Shown here: in pieces, positions 32,371-44,020 of the stretch
How positions within the stretch are numbered: the first letter of the stretch is position 1
Layout of the letters: the number at the start of each line of letters is the position of its first letter
DNA from: a bacterium
GTDB taxonomy: Bacteria; Joyebacterota; Joyebacteria; Joyebacterales; Joyebacteraceae
DNA length: 64,000 bases
Assembly (NCBI GenBank): GCA_029990205.1
Contig: JAPEKQ010000001.1
Coordinates: forward strand, 214,226-278,225
Reading direction: 5' to 3'
The notes under the pieces: model-generated
What the model saw: only the letters and a program-made list of their open reading frames with translations
Told to the model about the DNA's origin: nothing
Database searches by the model: none
Made by a program: the position numbers and the translations under genes

Positions 32371-35307
32371 CTACCTGGTTACCTCGATGTCCTCATGCAG
32401 ACCCGCGAGCGCAGCGAGGAGCTCACCCTCGTTCCTCGCGAACGCGGTGTTCGTCGGGAGCTGGTCGAGCAGCCTGGAGCCGTACCGGCGGCTCGCCAGA
32501 CGGCTGTCCAGGAAGATGACGCCCCCCATGTCGGTCGACGAGCGGATCAGCCGCCCGAAGCCCTGCCGGAGGCCTATCGCCGTCCGCGGGACCATATAGC
32601 GGTTGAACGAGTGCTCTCCGGCCTGCTCATATCGCTCACAGTGCGCCTCGACCACGGGGTCAGACGGCACGGGGAACGGCAGCTTCACGATGACGAGTTG
32701 CTCGAGCGAACGTCCGGGGACGTCGACGCCCTCCCAGAAGCTGCTGGTCGCGAGGAGCACGCTCTCGGTCTCCCTCGCGAACTCCTCGAGCAGCGCCGTC
32801 CTCGGCGCGCCGTGCCCCTGCGCGAGCAGGAGCTTCCCGGACGCGGTGAACCGGTCACGGACGAGCTTGAAGACCGTGTCGAGCGCCGAGCGGGATGTGA
32901 AGAGCACGAGCGTCCCGCCCTTCGCGGGGGTCGCCAGCTTGACGACGAGATCCGCGACGGACTGGTTGAATCCGCGCGAGGACGGCTCGCTCATGTACTG
33001 TGCCACGATCGAGATGGCCTGCCGGCTGTAGTCGTACGGGCTGCCGACGTCCATGGTCACGAGCTGCCAGTCCGCCAGCGCGTCGAGTCCGAGCCGTTCG
33101 CAGAAGAAGTCGAAACCTCCGTCGACCGTCAACGTCGCCGACGTCAGGATCAGCGACTCGAGCTTCGTGTACAGGAACTCGTGCATCCGCTCCGCCACGC
33201 TGACCGGGGCGCTCCTCAGTTCGCACTCTCTCACGTCGCCGTAGCTTCGCACCTCGAGCCAGAAGACGCTGTCGCGATCGGAGCCTTCGGCGAGATACGC
33301 CAGATCCTCCCGAAGTCTCGCCACGCGCTCGTTCTCGTACTGGAGCCCCTGAACGATCGAATCGGTCGACTCGAGCCCCGAGTCCGTAACGAGGTCTGCG
33401 AGCGTCGTCATCGTCTCGACCAGATGGGTCAGGCTTGTCGAGACGGTGTCGAGCTCGGAACCGACGACCGCCGAGACCGGATCCTCGGGACGGTATCTGA
33501 GCTTCCCGTACTCGACGGGCTTGCCGTTGTTGAGTTCCTGATGCCGCCCGTTGAGGGCCTTGAAGAACAGTTCGAGGTCCTTCCGCGCCGTCTCGGCCTC
33601 GCCGATGCCGCGCTCGGCGGCCTCGGCCGCCGACGAGATCACGCCGCCGTCGACTCCCTTCCTGAGCTTGGAGAGAATGTCCGGAAGGACGCCGTCGTCC
33701 CCGCCGTCGCGGCGATAGACCGAATCGAGCGTCGTCCTCGCGCGCCAGACGCTCGCGCGCCGGCCGATGTGCTCGGTCGCCACGCGCTCGAGATTGTGCG
33801 CCTCATCGCAGATCAGGAACGAGTACTCACCAAGGACGCGACCGTCGGTCTCGCTGTCGCTGAACAGGAGCGAGTGGTTCACCACGACGATGTGCGACGA
33901 CTGCGACGCGCGTCTCGCGCGCTGCAGGTAGCAGGTGTCGTTGTGCGGGCACTTCTGACCAAGGCACGGACCGCCGTCGGCGGAGATGCGGCTCCAGAGG
34001 TAGTTGCGGCGCTGGACGGCGGCGAGTTCGCTCACGTCGCCCGAGGTCGTCTCGGCCTCCCACAGCGCCACGGGCAGAAGCCCGGCCCGCTCCTCGGCGG
34101 AGAGTCCGCGTTCGAGGACCCTGGCCCATCGCTCACGGCAGAGGTAGTTGCTCCTCCCCTTCAGGAGCGCCACGCTGAACCCGACGCCGAGCGCCCGTTC
34201 GAGGAACGGAACGTCCTTGTTGAACAGCTGCTCCTGCAGATTTCGAGTGTTCGTCGAGATGACGACGCGCTCCCCGTTGAGAACGGCGAACTGCGCCGCG
34301 GGGACGAGGTACGCCAGCGACTTGCCGACACCGGTGCCGGCCTCCACGACGAGATCGATGCCGTTGTTGAGCGCGTCGCCCACCGCCCTCATCATCTCGA
34401 GCTGCTCACGTCGCTCCTCGTACTCGGGAAGCTCCGCGGCGATCGAGCCGTCGGCCCCGAAGTGCTTCTCGGCCACGTCGAGATCGACCTCGAGCCGCTC
34501 CTCGCGGGGGGTGCGGACGAACTGCTCGCCGCGCACCACGTCGTACCGGAGAAGCTCGGCATCCGCCGCCCCGTGGTCGGGCACAGCGAACGGTTCGAGC
34601 GTATCGCCCGAACGCTCCCGGGCGGCCTCGACGAGCAGACGGATCTGCGGGTCGGCCATCGCGGACATCCTCGAGAGGACCGCCGGACCGACCTGGTCCA
34701 GAACGTCGAGGAGCCGGAGGAACACAGTCGCCGTCACGTCGGCGTCATCGAGCGCGCGGTGAGCCCGCCCGGTCTTGATCCCGAAGAAGTCGGTCAACGC
34801 GGCCAGGCGGTGGCTTCTCATGCGCGGAACGAGCGCCCGCGCGAGCGGCAGGGTGTCGAACACGCCGTGCCGTCCGATGAGAAACTCCGGACGGTTGTCG
34901 GCGGCAGCGGCCAGGAACGCCAGATCGAACTTCGCGTTCTGCGCCACGAGCGGCGAGTCACCACAGAACTCCAGCGCCTCTCGAAGCACCGTGTCGATGT
35001 CCGGAGCGTCGGCCAGGTCATCGTCGGTGATCCCGGTGAGGTAGCTGATGTCGGACGGCATCGGCATGCCGGGATTGACGAAGGACTCGTACTTCGCCTC
35101 GACGACACCCTCGGTGACGCGAACGGCACCTATCTCAACGATGCGATCGACGCCGGCCTCGAGTCCCGTCGTTTCGAGGTCGATCGAGACGAAGGTCGCC
35201 GGGTACCCGCGCGAACTCGTACCCGCACTACCGCTCTCCTGCCGGCCGGACGGCGTCGTCGCGTCGTCACGGCGCGGCGCCACCGTCTCGCGGTGCCGCT
35301 CGGTCAT
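32371..35307 (-). CDS. dinG: DinG-family ATP-dependent helicase with N-terminal DnaQ-like exonuclease
   Basis: 978 residues. The N-terminal exonuclease domain has the DEDD motifs FVSIDLETTGLE (Asp43, Glu45), NAKFDLAFL and HRALDDADVTA. The XPD-like helicase follows with Walker A EAGTGVGKS (322-330), iron-sulfur cysteines Cys390, Cys448, Cys453 and Cys459, and the DEAH box (501-504). The C-terminal helicase half has FTSRSALDTVF, FWEGVDVPGR and a final QGFGRLIRSSTDMG. Bacillus-type DinG has the same exonuclease fusion but often lacks the cluster; here both seem complete. ATG 35307 overlaps the thiC stop. Confidence 0.95.
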   Translation of the reverse strand: MTERHRETVAPRRDDATTPSGRQESGSAGTSSRGYPATFVSIDLETTGLEAGVDRIVEIGAVRVTEGVVEAKYESFVNPGMPMPSDISYLTGITDDDLADAPDIDTVLREALEFCGDSPLVAQNAKFDLAFLAAAADNRPEFLIGRHGVFDTLPLARALVPRMRSHRLAALTDFFGIKTGRAHRALDDADVTATVFLRLLDVLDQVGPAVLSRMSAMADPQIRLLVEAARERSGDTLEPFAVPDHGAADAELLRYDVVRGEQFVRTPREERLEVDLDVAEKHFGADGSIAAELPEYEERREQLEMMRAVGDALNNGIDLVVEAGTGVGKSLAYLVPAAQFAVLNGERVVISTNTRNLQEQLFNKDVPFLERALGVGFSVALLKGRSNYLCRERWARVLERGLSAEERAGLLPVALWEAETTSGDVSELAAVQRRNYLWSRISADGGPCLGQKCPHNDTCYLQRARRASQSSHIVVVNHSLLFSDSETDGRVLGEYSFLICDEAHNLERVATEHIGRRASVWRARTTLDSVYRRDGGDDGVLPDILSKLRKGVDGGVISSAAEAAERGIGEAETARKDLELFFKALNGRHQELNNGKPVEYGKLRYRPEDPVSAVVGSELDTVSTSLTHLVETMTTLADLVTDSGLESTDSIVQGLQYENERVARLREDLAYLAEGSDRDSVFWLEVRSYGDVRECELRSAPVSVAERMHEFLYTKLESLILTSATLTVDGGFDFFCERLGLDALADWQLVTMDVGSPYDYSRQAISIVAQYMSEPSSRGFNQSVADLVVKLATPAKGGTLVLFTSRSALDTVFKLVRDRFTASGKLLLAQGHGAPRTALLEEFARETESVLLATSSFWEGVDVPGRSLEQLVIVKLPFPVPSDPVVEAHCERYEQAGEHSFNRYMVPRTAIGLRQGFGRLIRSSTDMGGVIFLDSRLASRRYGSRLLDQLPTNTAFARNEGELLAALAGLHEDIEVTR

Positions 35308-36593
35308 TTACCCTCCCTCTCGCGGACGCCGCTCATCTTGTGCACGGCGCAGTACTCACCGCACATCGAGCAGAGACGGCCGTCCGAGGGCGGGGCCGCA
35401 TCGCGGAAGGTCTTCGCTTTCTCGGGATTCAGACAGAGCTCCATCATCGTGTCCCAGTCGAGCGCCCTGCGCGCGGCCGAGAAACGGTCATCCCAGTCGC
35501 GCGCGCCCGGCACGCCCTTGGCGATGTCGGCGGCGTGGGCGGCGACCCGGAAGGTGTAGACGCCTTCCTTCACATCCTCGATGGTCGGAAGACGGAGATG
35601 CTCGGCCGGGGTGACGTAGCACAGGAAGTCGGCGCCTGACATGGCGATGACCGCGCCGCCGATGGCGGCGCCGATGTGATCGTACCCGGGCGCGACGTCG
35701 GTAACGAGCGGCCCGAGGACGTAGAACGGCGCGCCGTGGCAGAGCGACTTCTCGAGTTCGACCGAGGACGCCACGAGGTCGAGCGGCACGTGTCCCGGAC
35801 CCTCGACGATGGTCTGCACGCCTCGCTCGCGGGCCCGCGTGACGAGTTCGCTGATGACGGTCAGCTCCGCGATCTGCGCCGCGTCGTTCGCATCGGCCAG
35901 CGCGCCGGGCCTGAGACCGTCACCGAGGCTGATCGTCGCGTCGTACTCGCCCACGATGTCCATCAGTTCGTCGTACCGCTCGTAGAGCGGGTTCTCCTTC
36001 TCGTTGTACGACATCCACTCCATCAGGAACGAACCGCCCCTGCTGACGACGTCCGCGAGTCTCGGCGTCCGCCTGCAGTGTCCGGCGACCTCGCGCGTCA
36101 CGCCGCAGTGGACCGTGACGAAGTCGATGCCGTCGTCGAGGTGCTTCCGGACGCCGTCGAGGATCTCGTCGGACGTCATATTGACCATGCCGCGACCGTC
36201 GCGCCGTGCCTCGATGGCGGCCTGGTAGATGGGAACGCTGCCGACCGGAACGGTCGAGCGCTCGACGACGGCGCGGCGGATGTGATCGATGTCGCCGCCC
36301 GTCGAGAGGTCCATCACCGCGTCGGCGCCCGCCTCGATGGCGGCGTCGACCTTCAGAAGCTCCTCTTCAATGTCCGACGCGTCCGACGACGTCCCGAGGT
36401 TGGCGTTGACCTTCGTCCGAAGCCCCTCACCCACGCCCACGGGACGATGGTCGTTGTTCGCGTTCTTCATGATCGCGACGCGGCCGTTGGCAACCTGCTC
36501 GGCCAGCAGCGCGACGTCGATACCCTCTTCGCGCGCGACAGCTTCGAGCTCGGGCGTTGTCCGCCCGTCACGCGCTTCCTTCATGACCAGCAT
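35304..36593 (-). CDS. thiC: Phosphomethylpyrimidine synthase
   Basis: 429 residues. Radical-SAM enzyme making the HMP-phosphate moiety of thiamine from AIR. Visible are VNANLGTSSD, VMDLSTGGDID, SVPIYQAAIEA, VHCGVTRE, EGPGHVPLD, GPLVTDVAPGYDHI and the C-terminal cluster motif CSMCGEYC. ATG 36593 is preceded by AGGTTCCC. It is the short bacterial type without the long N-terminal domain. Only 84 bases separate it from ligA and I see no TPP riboswitch. Confidence 0.97.
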   Translation of the reverse strand: MLVMKEARDGRTTPELEAVAREEGIDVALLAEQVANGRVAIMKNANNDHRPVGVGEGLRTKVNANLGTSSDASDIEEELLKVDAAIEAGADAVMDLSTGGDIDHIRRAVVERSTVPVGSVPIYQAAIEARRDGRGMVNMTSDEILDGVRKHLDDGIDFVTVHCGVTREVAGHCRRTPRLADVVSRGGSFLMEWMSYNEKENPLYERYDELMDIVGEYDATISLGDGLRPGALADANDAAQIAELTVISELVTRARERGVQTIVEGPGHVPLDLVASSVELEKSLCHGAPFYVLGPLVTDVAPGYDHIGAAIGGAVIAMSGADFLCYVTPAEHLRLPTIEDVKEGVYTFRVAAHAADIAKGVPGARDWDDRFSAARRALDWDTMMELCLNPEKAKTFRDAAPPSDGRLCSMCGEYCAVHKMSGVREREGK

Positions 36594-36677
36594 GGGAACC
36601 TCATTCCTGTAGCTGCTGTGATGATGCTGCGGGGGCGCGACCCTCGATTCGGACGGTCCAGCTGAACGTCCGGGGGA

Positions 36678-38759
<2,082 letters not shown>

Positions 38760-38800
38760 TCATGGGGCATGGACGCGCCGGCGCGGAGCGCAGAGAGGCG

Positions 38801-40558
38801 TCAGAATTCGCGAATGAGACCGACGTGGAGCTTGCCGTCGAGGAAGCCGTCGCCCTCGCCCAGGCCGTAGTCGACGGCGATTATACCCAATCGGGTCTCC
38901 CCCCGCAAGCCGACCCCATACCCTAACTTGGTCTCCGATACGGGGTTGGAACCCTCTCTGGAGTAGTGACCGATATCGAGGAAGGCCGCGACGCGGGAGT
39001 ATCGACCGAGGATGAACCGGTACTCCAGACTGCCGAGCGCCGTCGTCGTGCCGTGGAACTGGTCTTCGCGGTAGCCGCGCAGGCTCCCCGCTCCGCCGAG
39101 GACGAGCTGCTGGTGGAGCGGAACCTCGGAATCGCTCGACGCGAGCGCCGCGCCGCGGACGGTGAGCGCCAGGACCTGTCTCCGCCGTACCGGCAGGTAC
39201 CCGGCGACCGACACGGTCAGCGTCCCCGTTCTGTACGACGCATCCGCATCGATCGCCTCGACACTGACATACGAGATGCGGCCGTCCGACCTCACGCCGC
39301 GGACGGGATTGAGCGGGCTGTCGGTCCTGTCGTGCGTGAACTCGAGCGCCGTGCGGTACCCGTCGGTCGATGGTTCATCACCGGCCCCGGGCACGTATCG
39401 CTCTACGCCGGCGGACCACGTGACGGCGATCCTCGTCCCGAATCGCGCCGTCACGAAGAGGTCGCCCTCGGTCGTCGAGTAGAGCGTGTCGCGGTTGACC
39501 TGCTCGGCGCGGACACCGGCGTCGATGGGCGCGCCGAACAGCCACGGCTCGGTGTAGTCGAACTCGATGCGGTCGTACCCGTCGCGGACCCTCTCCCACG
39601 TCGCCTCCGCCCTCCGCCCGGTCCCCGCGATGTTCCCGAGGTTGATGTCGGCCCTTCCTGTGAACTCTCCCTCTCCGTCGGTCGTCGGAACGTACCCAAG
39701 CACTCCGCTGATCCGGTTCGCGCGGGCCTCACCCACCTCGATCCCCACGTCGGCCGTGTTCGTCTCGCGGTTGACGGCAACCAGCGGCTCTTCCACGGAC
39801 GCCAGGAACGGCAGGCGCTCGAGCGTCGAGCGGACGGCCGAGAGCACCGACGCGCGGAACGGCTCGCCGCGAACGATGCCCGTCTCGCGCGTGATGACAT
39901 CGGCGCGGGTCAGCTCGTTCCCGACGACCTGCACGTCCGCGAATGTGACCGCCGGTCCCTCCGCAATCTCATAGACGAGCCGGAGGCCTCCGGGTTCGCC
40001 CGCGGTGAGCGCGATCGTCGGGCGCACGGCCGCGAGCGGGTACCCCAGCTCCGCGTACCGGGCCGCGACCAGCGCCGCGTCCTGCTCGAACGTCGCCGCC
40101 GTCGCCGGTCTTCCCGGCGCCGCGGTGACCAGCAGCTCGAGTTCGTCGGCACCGACCTCGGTGTTCCCGGCGAACTCGACCGAAGCGATCCTGCCGGCCC
40201 GTGATTCGTCAACCCGGATCTGGATGTCCACACGGAACGCGGCGTCCGCGCGACCGGCGAGTGTGGCCGGCTCCGCATCGTCCCAGTCAACGCGGACGAC
40301 CGCGAACGGGCTTCCGCTCGCGGCGAGGAGCGCCAGCACGGAGTCGGCGCCGGCCGCCAGGACGTCCGTATCGAACGGATCGCCCCGCCGGACGTCGAAC
40401 GCGTCGAGAAGCGCGCGCGTGCTCACGCTCTGATGCCCCTCGACGCGCACGTCGCCAACGACCGATGGGATGCCCTCCGCCACCGCAGCGCACGCGACGG
40501 CCGCGCACACCGCGAGGGCGAGCGCAGCGAGGGTCATATGCCGGCTGGTCATCGACAC
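38801..40558 (-). CDS. Omp85-family outer-membrane assembly protein (BamA/TamA-like)
   Basis: 585 residues. GTG 40558 has GGGAG 5 bases upstream. Signal peptide (residues about 8-28), then three POTRA-like units (about 30-115, 121-200, 203-275, seen as VGDVRVEGHQSVSTRAL, IASVEFAGNTEVGADEL and FADVQVVGNELTRADV), then a 16-strand-type barrel with the loop-6 motif GGAGSLRGY (488-496) and a terminal phenylalanine (GLIREF). Three POTRA domains suit a TamA or shorter BamA paralogue better than the five-POTRA BamA. It follows the SprA-like gene by 24 bases and may assist its insertion. Confidence 0.9.
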   Translation of the reverse strand: MSMTSRHMTLAALALAVCAAVACAAVAEGIPSVVGDVRVEGHQSVSTRALLDAFDVRRGDPFDTDVLAAGADSVLALLAASGSPFAVVRVDWDDAEPATLAGRADAAFRVDIQIRVDESRAGRIASVEFAGNTEVGADELELLVTAAPGRPATAATFEQDAALVAARYAELGYPLAAVRPTIALTAGEPGGLRLVYEIAEGPAVTFADVQVVGNELTRADVITRETGIVRGEPFRASVLSAVRSTLERLPFLASVEEPLVAVNRETNTADVGIEVGEARANRISGVLGYVPTTDGEGEFTGRADINLGNIAGTGRRAEATWERVRDGYDRIEFDYTEPWLFGAPIDAGVRAEQVNRDTLYSTTEGDLFVTARFGTRIAVTWSAGVERYVPGAGDEPSTDGYRTALEFTHDRTDSPLNPVRGVRSDGRISYVSVEAIDADASYRTGTLTVSVAGYLPVRRRQVLALTVRGAALASSDSEVPLHQQLVLGGAGSLRGYREDQFHGTTTALGSLEYRFILGRYSRVAAFLDIGHYSREGSNPVSETKLGYGVGLRGETRLGIIAVDYGLGEGDGFLDGKLHVGLIREF

Positions 40559-40582
40559 GGAAGCTCCCGTCTGTCCTGACTG

Positions 40583-43500
40583 CTAGAAGAAGGCGTTCAC
40601 CCTGAGATCGACCGTGTGGCGGTCATCCGAACCGGGCCGCCTCTCCCCGGAGTAGTTCAGGTTGCTCGTGATGTACCGGTTGAATCGGTAGTCGGCCGAG
40701 AGCCGCCAGTCCGCCGCCGCGCCCTCGACGCGTCCATCGGCCATGTACCGCGGCAGCTCCCCGCCGGCGGCCTCAACGCTCAACCGCGTGAGACTGGCCG
40801 TGACCGACCCGCGCCCCTTGAGCCGGTACGTGACGGCCGGTGTCAACGTCCAGAGGTCGACCGCAACCCCCGTCTCCGCGTCATCCTCGGTTCCGTAGAC
40901 GCCGGTCAGGCGGACCTCGACCGCCCCGGCGCCCCGGTGCGCGATCTCGGCGAGGAGCGAACGGGTCTCGAGATCGTAGCTGTCGACGGTGCCCTCGGAC
41001 TGACGACGGCGCTCGCCCGCCTCGCCCTGGACGCGGTAGGTCAACCCGCCCGAGGGGGCGAGCTTGAGTTCGATCGTGAGCCCTCGTTCGCGTCGTTCCT
41101 CGGGCGAATTGGCGTAGATTCGCTCGAGCTCATCGACCGTCCGCAGCGCGAGCCGACTCACGAACGATCCACCGGTGGACGCGTACCGCAGCGTGTGGCG
41201 ACCCGTGAGCTCCCCGCTGACGGTGTCGTCTCCACGAAGCACCGACGGGTCCAGGAGATAGAGCCGGTCCTTCTCATCGGTGGTCGTCGCCTCGCGCAGC
41301 TTGAGATCGGTCTCGAACGAAAGGCGCGCGAGCCACCGTCTCAACGCGCTGGGATCGGGAAGCCCTGACGACGTCACGGCGCTCCCGGCCGGCCGGAAGT
41401 TCCACCGGGTCCCCGCGCTGAGGTCGGTCACGGGCAGATACCGCCCGGTGGAGACGATGCGCGTCACCTCGACACCATCCTCCTCGGTGACGTAGCGCTC
41501 CTTCTCCTCGACCTCGGTCGTGGTGACCGCATACCGAACCTCGCCCCGGACGGCTCCCCCGAGTGATGAGTGACCGAGCCGCACGCGGGCCAGGTCCGAA
41601 CGCGTGTCCGACTCGGCGAGGTCCTCCTCGAAATCGGTCCTCCTCCGAACGACGCTCGCGTCGACGGTGAGCGCCTCCCAGCGCGTGAGCTCCAGTCCGT
41701 AGGTCTGCGTCGCGGTCGTCGATGCCCGCGCCCAGTCCGTCTGATCTCCGTTCCGGTCGGTGCCGTCCCCGCCCTGGTCGCCGGCCTCGTCACGCCGGTC
41801 TGTCAGCCGGTACGCGTAACCGGCCCTCAGCGACGCGCCGCGCAGACCCGTGGTCGCCAGTGTGACGCCGTACTCGTCGAAGCGTTCTCCGACGCCGTTC
41901 TCGGTTGCCTCGTCACTTGTCCATGTGGCGCCCGGCCGCACGTGGCCCAGCGTGACGTCGCCCCCGGCACGATAGTGCCTCCGTTCCCGCACGAGCGCGG
42001 TGTCCGCGACGGCGGTGTGGTCGAGATCGACGATCCGCCCGCTCAGCCAGACGCGGGCTCGATCTGCGGGCGACGCCTCGGCCGTGAACTGCGTCCTCGT
42101 CGACGTCAGCGCGTCTCCGCGCTCAAGTCTGCCGTACCGGACCTCGGCGGAACCGCCGCCGGACATATCGAACCGCAGCGCGCCCTCTCCCGCGAGCTCG
42201 GCCGTCGGAAGGTCGAGACCGCGAATCTCCCATGAGTCCTCATACCCCGTCTCGCGATACCGCCCATTGCCGCGGAAGTTCCCTGCGACGCGACGCCCCG
42301 TCGCCGAGGCCGTCACACGGGATGTCCCAAGGAGGCCGCCGGTCAGCGGCGGCGCTTCGAGACGGACCACGCCGGCGTTGCCGAGGTTGTCCTCGTCATC
42401 GAGGTCCGAGAGCGTGTTGCGGTCGTACGTCGACAGCGCGGCCTCCGCCTCGACGAACCCTCCGCCGCCGAGCCGCAGCGCGCCGTCGAGAGCGAGCAGC
42501 GACGCTTCCGCGGGAAGCGGAAGCTGTCTCCCGAGCCGGTGCGTCCCTTCTCCCTCACCCACGTAGTAGTAGTGACCGGAAACGTAGTCGTACGCGTAGT
42601 CGCCGCCGTCGAACCGTTCGAAATCGAGTTCGAACGACCCGGAGTCGGCGCCGGCGTGTTCGAACGTCCCGTCCGGCAGCTGCTCGTAGTCGCCGTTGCC
42701 GTATCCGACCGAGTCGACGCCGTCGTCATGAGCCAGTTCGATGTCGTCACCCGCAGACGCCAGCAGCGCCAGGTCATCATCGGACAGGTCCACGCTGCTC
42801 GGAGACGAGTCATCGTCAGACTCCCTGAAGTACGCGACGCCGAGTTCCATCCGTCCGTCGGACGAGCGGAGCGCGGCGTCTCCTCCGTAGACGTCTCGAG
42901 CGAAGTCGGATGCGGCGCATTCGTGATCGACCTCGATCCTGCTCTCGGCCGTGATCGGTCGGGTCTCCGAGAACTGGAGTTCGCCGGAAGCGTAGTCGAT
43001 GACGTAGTCGTTGTCGCTCCCGCGCCGGAGCAGCGCGCCGTCGAGCCAGACACGCTCGCTTCCCGCGACGATCGTGACACCGACGGCGCCCGACGAGTTC
43101 GCGAGCAGGTACGGCCCCTGTTTCCCCTCGACGCCGACGAAGGTCGTAGTCGTCTGTTCACCGGAGGCCTGCGCGCCGGCAATCAGGACGCTGAGGGGGC
43201 CGCGCTCTCCCGTCACCATTGCGCCCGCCAGCTCCCGACGCATCGAGAGAAGGCTCCCGGACGTCAGATCGAGAACGAAGTCGCCCATGGTCGCCGCGAC
43301 GTCCTTCCCCTCGATCTCCACAAGAACCTTGTCGAGCGAGCGCAGCTCCTCGGTGTCACCCTCGGGAAGCAGCGGCGTGTTCTGATCGGAAAGATACGCG
43401 CGCACCGAGACATCGCGGGCGACCTGCCCCTCGACGTTCAGGCGCAGCGACTGCTCGAGCTTGAGATCGCGGTCTGAACCGACGCTGACGCCGAACGTCT

Positions 43501-44020
43501 TGGCGCCCCCGATCCGCAGACCCGATGCCACGGGCGTCCGGTCGGCCTCGGGAACACGCAGCCCCACAAGGCTCTCCCGGGCCGCGAACACGGCGGGAAG
43601 CTCGTCCGCAGCGTCGAGCACCGCATACCGCCGGCCACGGGCGAGTGCGCCCGGGATGTAAAGGTAGCTGAGAGAAACGCGCGCGGTGTCCGGAAGATCG
43701 TGAAAGAAACGCAGAACCGAGGTGGACACATCCAGGTGGTAGTCGACGCCCCGCACGACCGGCCGGCCGCTCACGAGCACCGTGTCGCTCCCCGCGACGA
43801 TCAGCGAGTCAGGAAGCGCCGCGCTCCCGTCGACGAGGTCCCGGCCGGTCATGCCGACGACGCGGCGTCCGCTCGTCCGCGTCAGACTCCCCGCACCCGC
43901 GACTGTCACAAGCGCGACAAGAAGGGCGACGGCCAGGAGCGCGGGGAGCCGCAGCCTAGTCTTCAGCGTCGTGCTCGAGCGCGAAGGTGAACACGCGGCC
44001 CGAGGTTCCGTCCAGGACAA
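40583..44020 (-). CDS. SprA-like outer-membrane beta-barrel (putative type IX translocon homologue, short form)
   Basis: 1145 residues with a signal sequence (LRLPALLAVALLVALVTVAGA). Two modules, around residues 85-123 and 323-366, have the pattern G.DY.ID...G.L.F...P....SRI.V.., and residues 185-305 contain LRLNVEGQVARDVSVRAYLSD, then QNTPLLPEGDTEELRSLDKVLVEI, MGDFVLDL and GVEGKQGPYLL. These recall the N-terminal region of SprA from type IX secretion systems. The rest alternates like a long barrel and ends LRVNAFF. Canonical SprA is about twice as long. Start is unclear: TTG 44020 follows GGGGAGG but overlaps the NHL gene by 65 bases; CTG 43966 would overlap by 11. Confidence 0.75.
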   Translation of the reverse strand: MSWTEPRAACSPSRSSTTLKTRLRLPALLAVALLVALVTVAGAGSLTRTSGRRVVGMTGRDLVDGSAALPDSLIVAGSDTVLVSGRPVVRGVDYHLDVSTSVLRFFHDLPDTARVSLSYLYIPGALARGRRYAVLDAADELPAVFAARESLVGLRVPEADRTPVASGLRIGGAKTFGVSVGSDRDLKLEQSLRLNVEGQVARDVSVRAYLSDQNTPLLPEGDTEELRSLDKVLVEIEGKDVAATMGDFVLDLTSGSLLSMRRELAGAMVTGERGPLSVLIAGAQASGEQTTTTFVGVEGKQGPYLLANSSGAVGVTIVAGSERVWLDGALLRRGSDNDYVIDYASGELQFSETRPITAESRIEVDHECAASDFARDVYGGDAALRSSDGRMELGVAYFRESDDDSSPSSVDLSDDDLALLASAGDDIELAHDDGVDSVGYGNGDYEQLPDGTFEHAGADSGSFELDFERFDGGDYAYDYVSGHYYYVGEGEGTHRLGRQLPLPAEASLLALDGALRLGGGGFVEAEAALSTYDRNTLSDLDDEDNLGNAGVVRLEAPPLTGGLLGTSRVTASATGRRVAGNFRGNGRYRETGYEDSWEIRGLDLPTAELAGEGALRFDMSGGGSAEVRYGRLERGDALTSTRTQFTAEASPADRARVWLSGRIVDLDHTAVADTALVRERRHYRAGGDVTLGHVRPGATWTSDEATENGVGERFDEYGVTLATTGLRGASLRAGYAYRLTDRRDEAGDQGGDGTDRNGDQTDWARASTTATQTYGLELTRWEALTVDASVVRRRTDFEEDLAESDTRSDLARVRLGHSSLGGAVRGEVRYAVTTTEVEEKERYVTEEDGVEVTRIVSTGRYLPVTDLSAGTRWNFRPAGSAVTSSGLPDPSALRRWLARLSFETDLKLREATTTDEKDRLYLLDPSVLRGDDTVSGELTGRHTLRYASTGGSFVSRLALRTVDELERIYANSPEERRERGLTIELKLAPSGGLTYRVQGEAGERRRQSEGTVDSYDLETRSLLAEIAHRGAGAVEVRLTGVYGTEDDAETGVAVDLWTLTPAVTYRLKGRGSVTASLTRLSVEAAGGELPRYMADGRVEGAAADWRLSADYRFNRYITSNLNYSGERRPGSDDRHTVDLRVNAFF

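Noticed and set aside
32275-35559. A 1094-codon open frame on the plus strand
   Set aside because: It is antisense to dinG and thiC, has arginine- and histidine-rich low-complexity translation and no family motif; such frames are expected in GC-rich DNA.
36594-36677. A possible TPP riboswitch before thiC
   Set aside because: Only 84 bases are available and the conserved CTGAGA and thi-box bases are not present.
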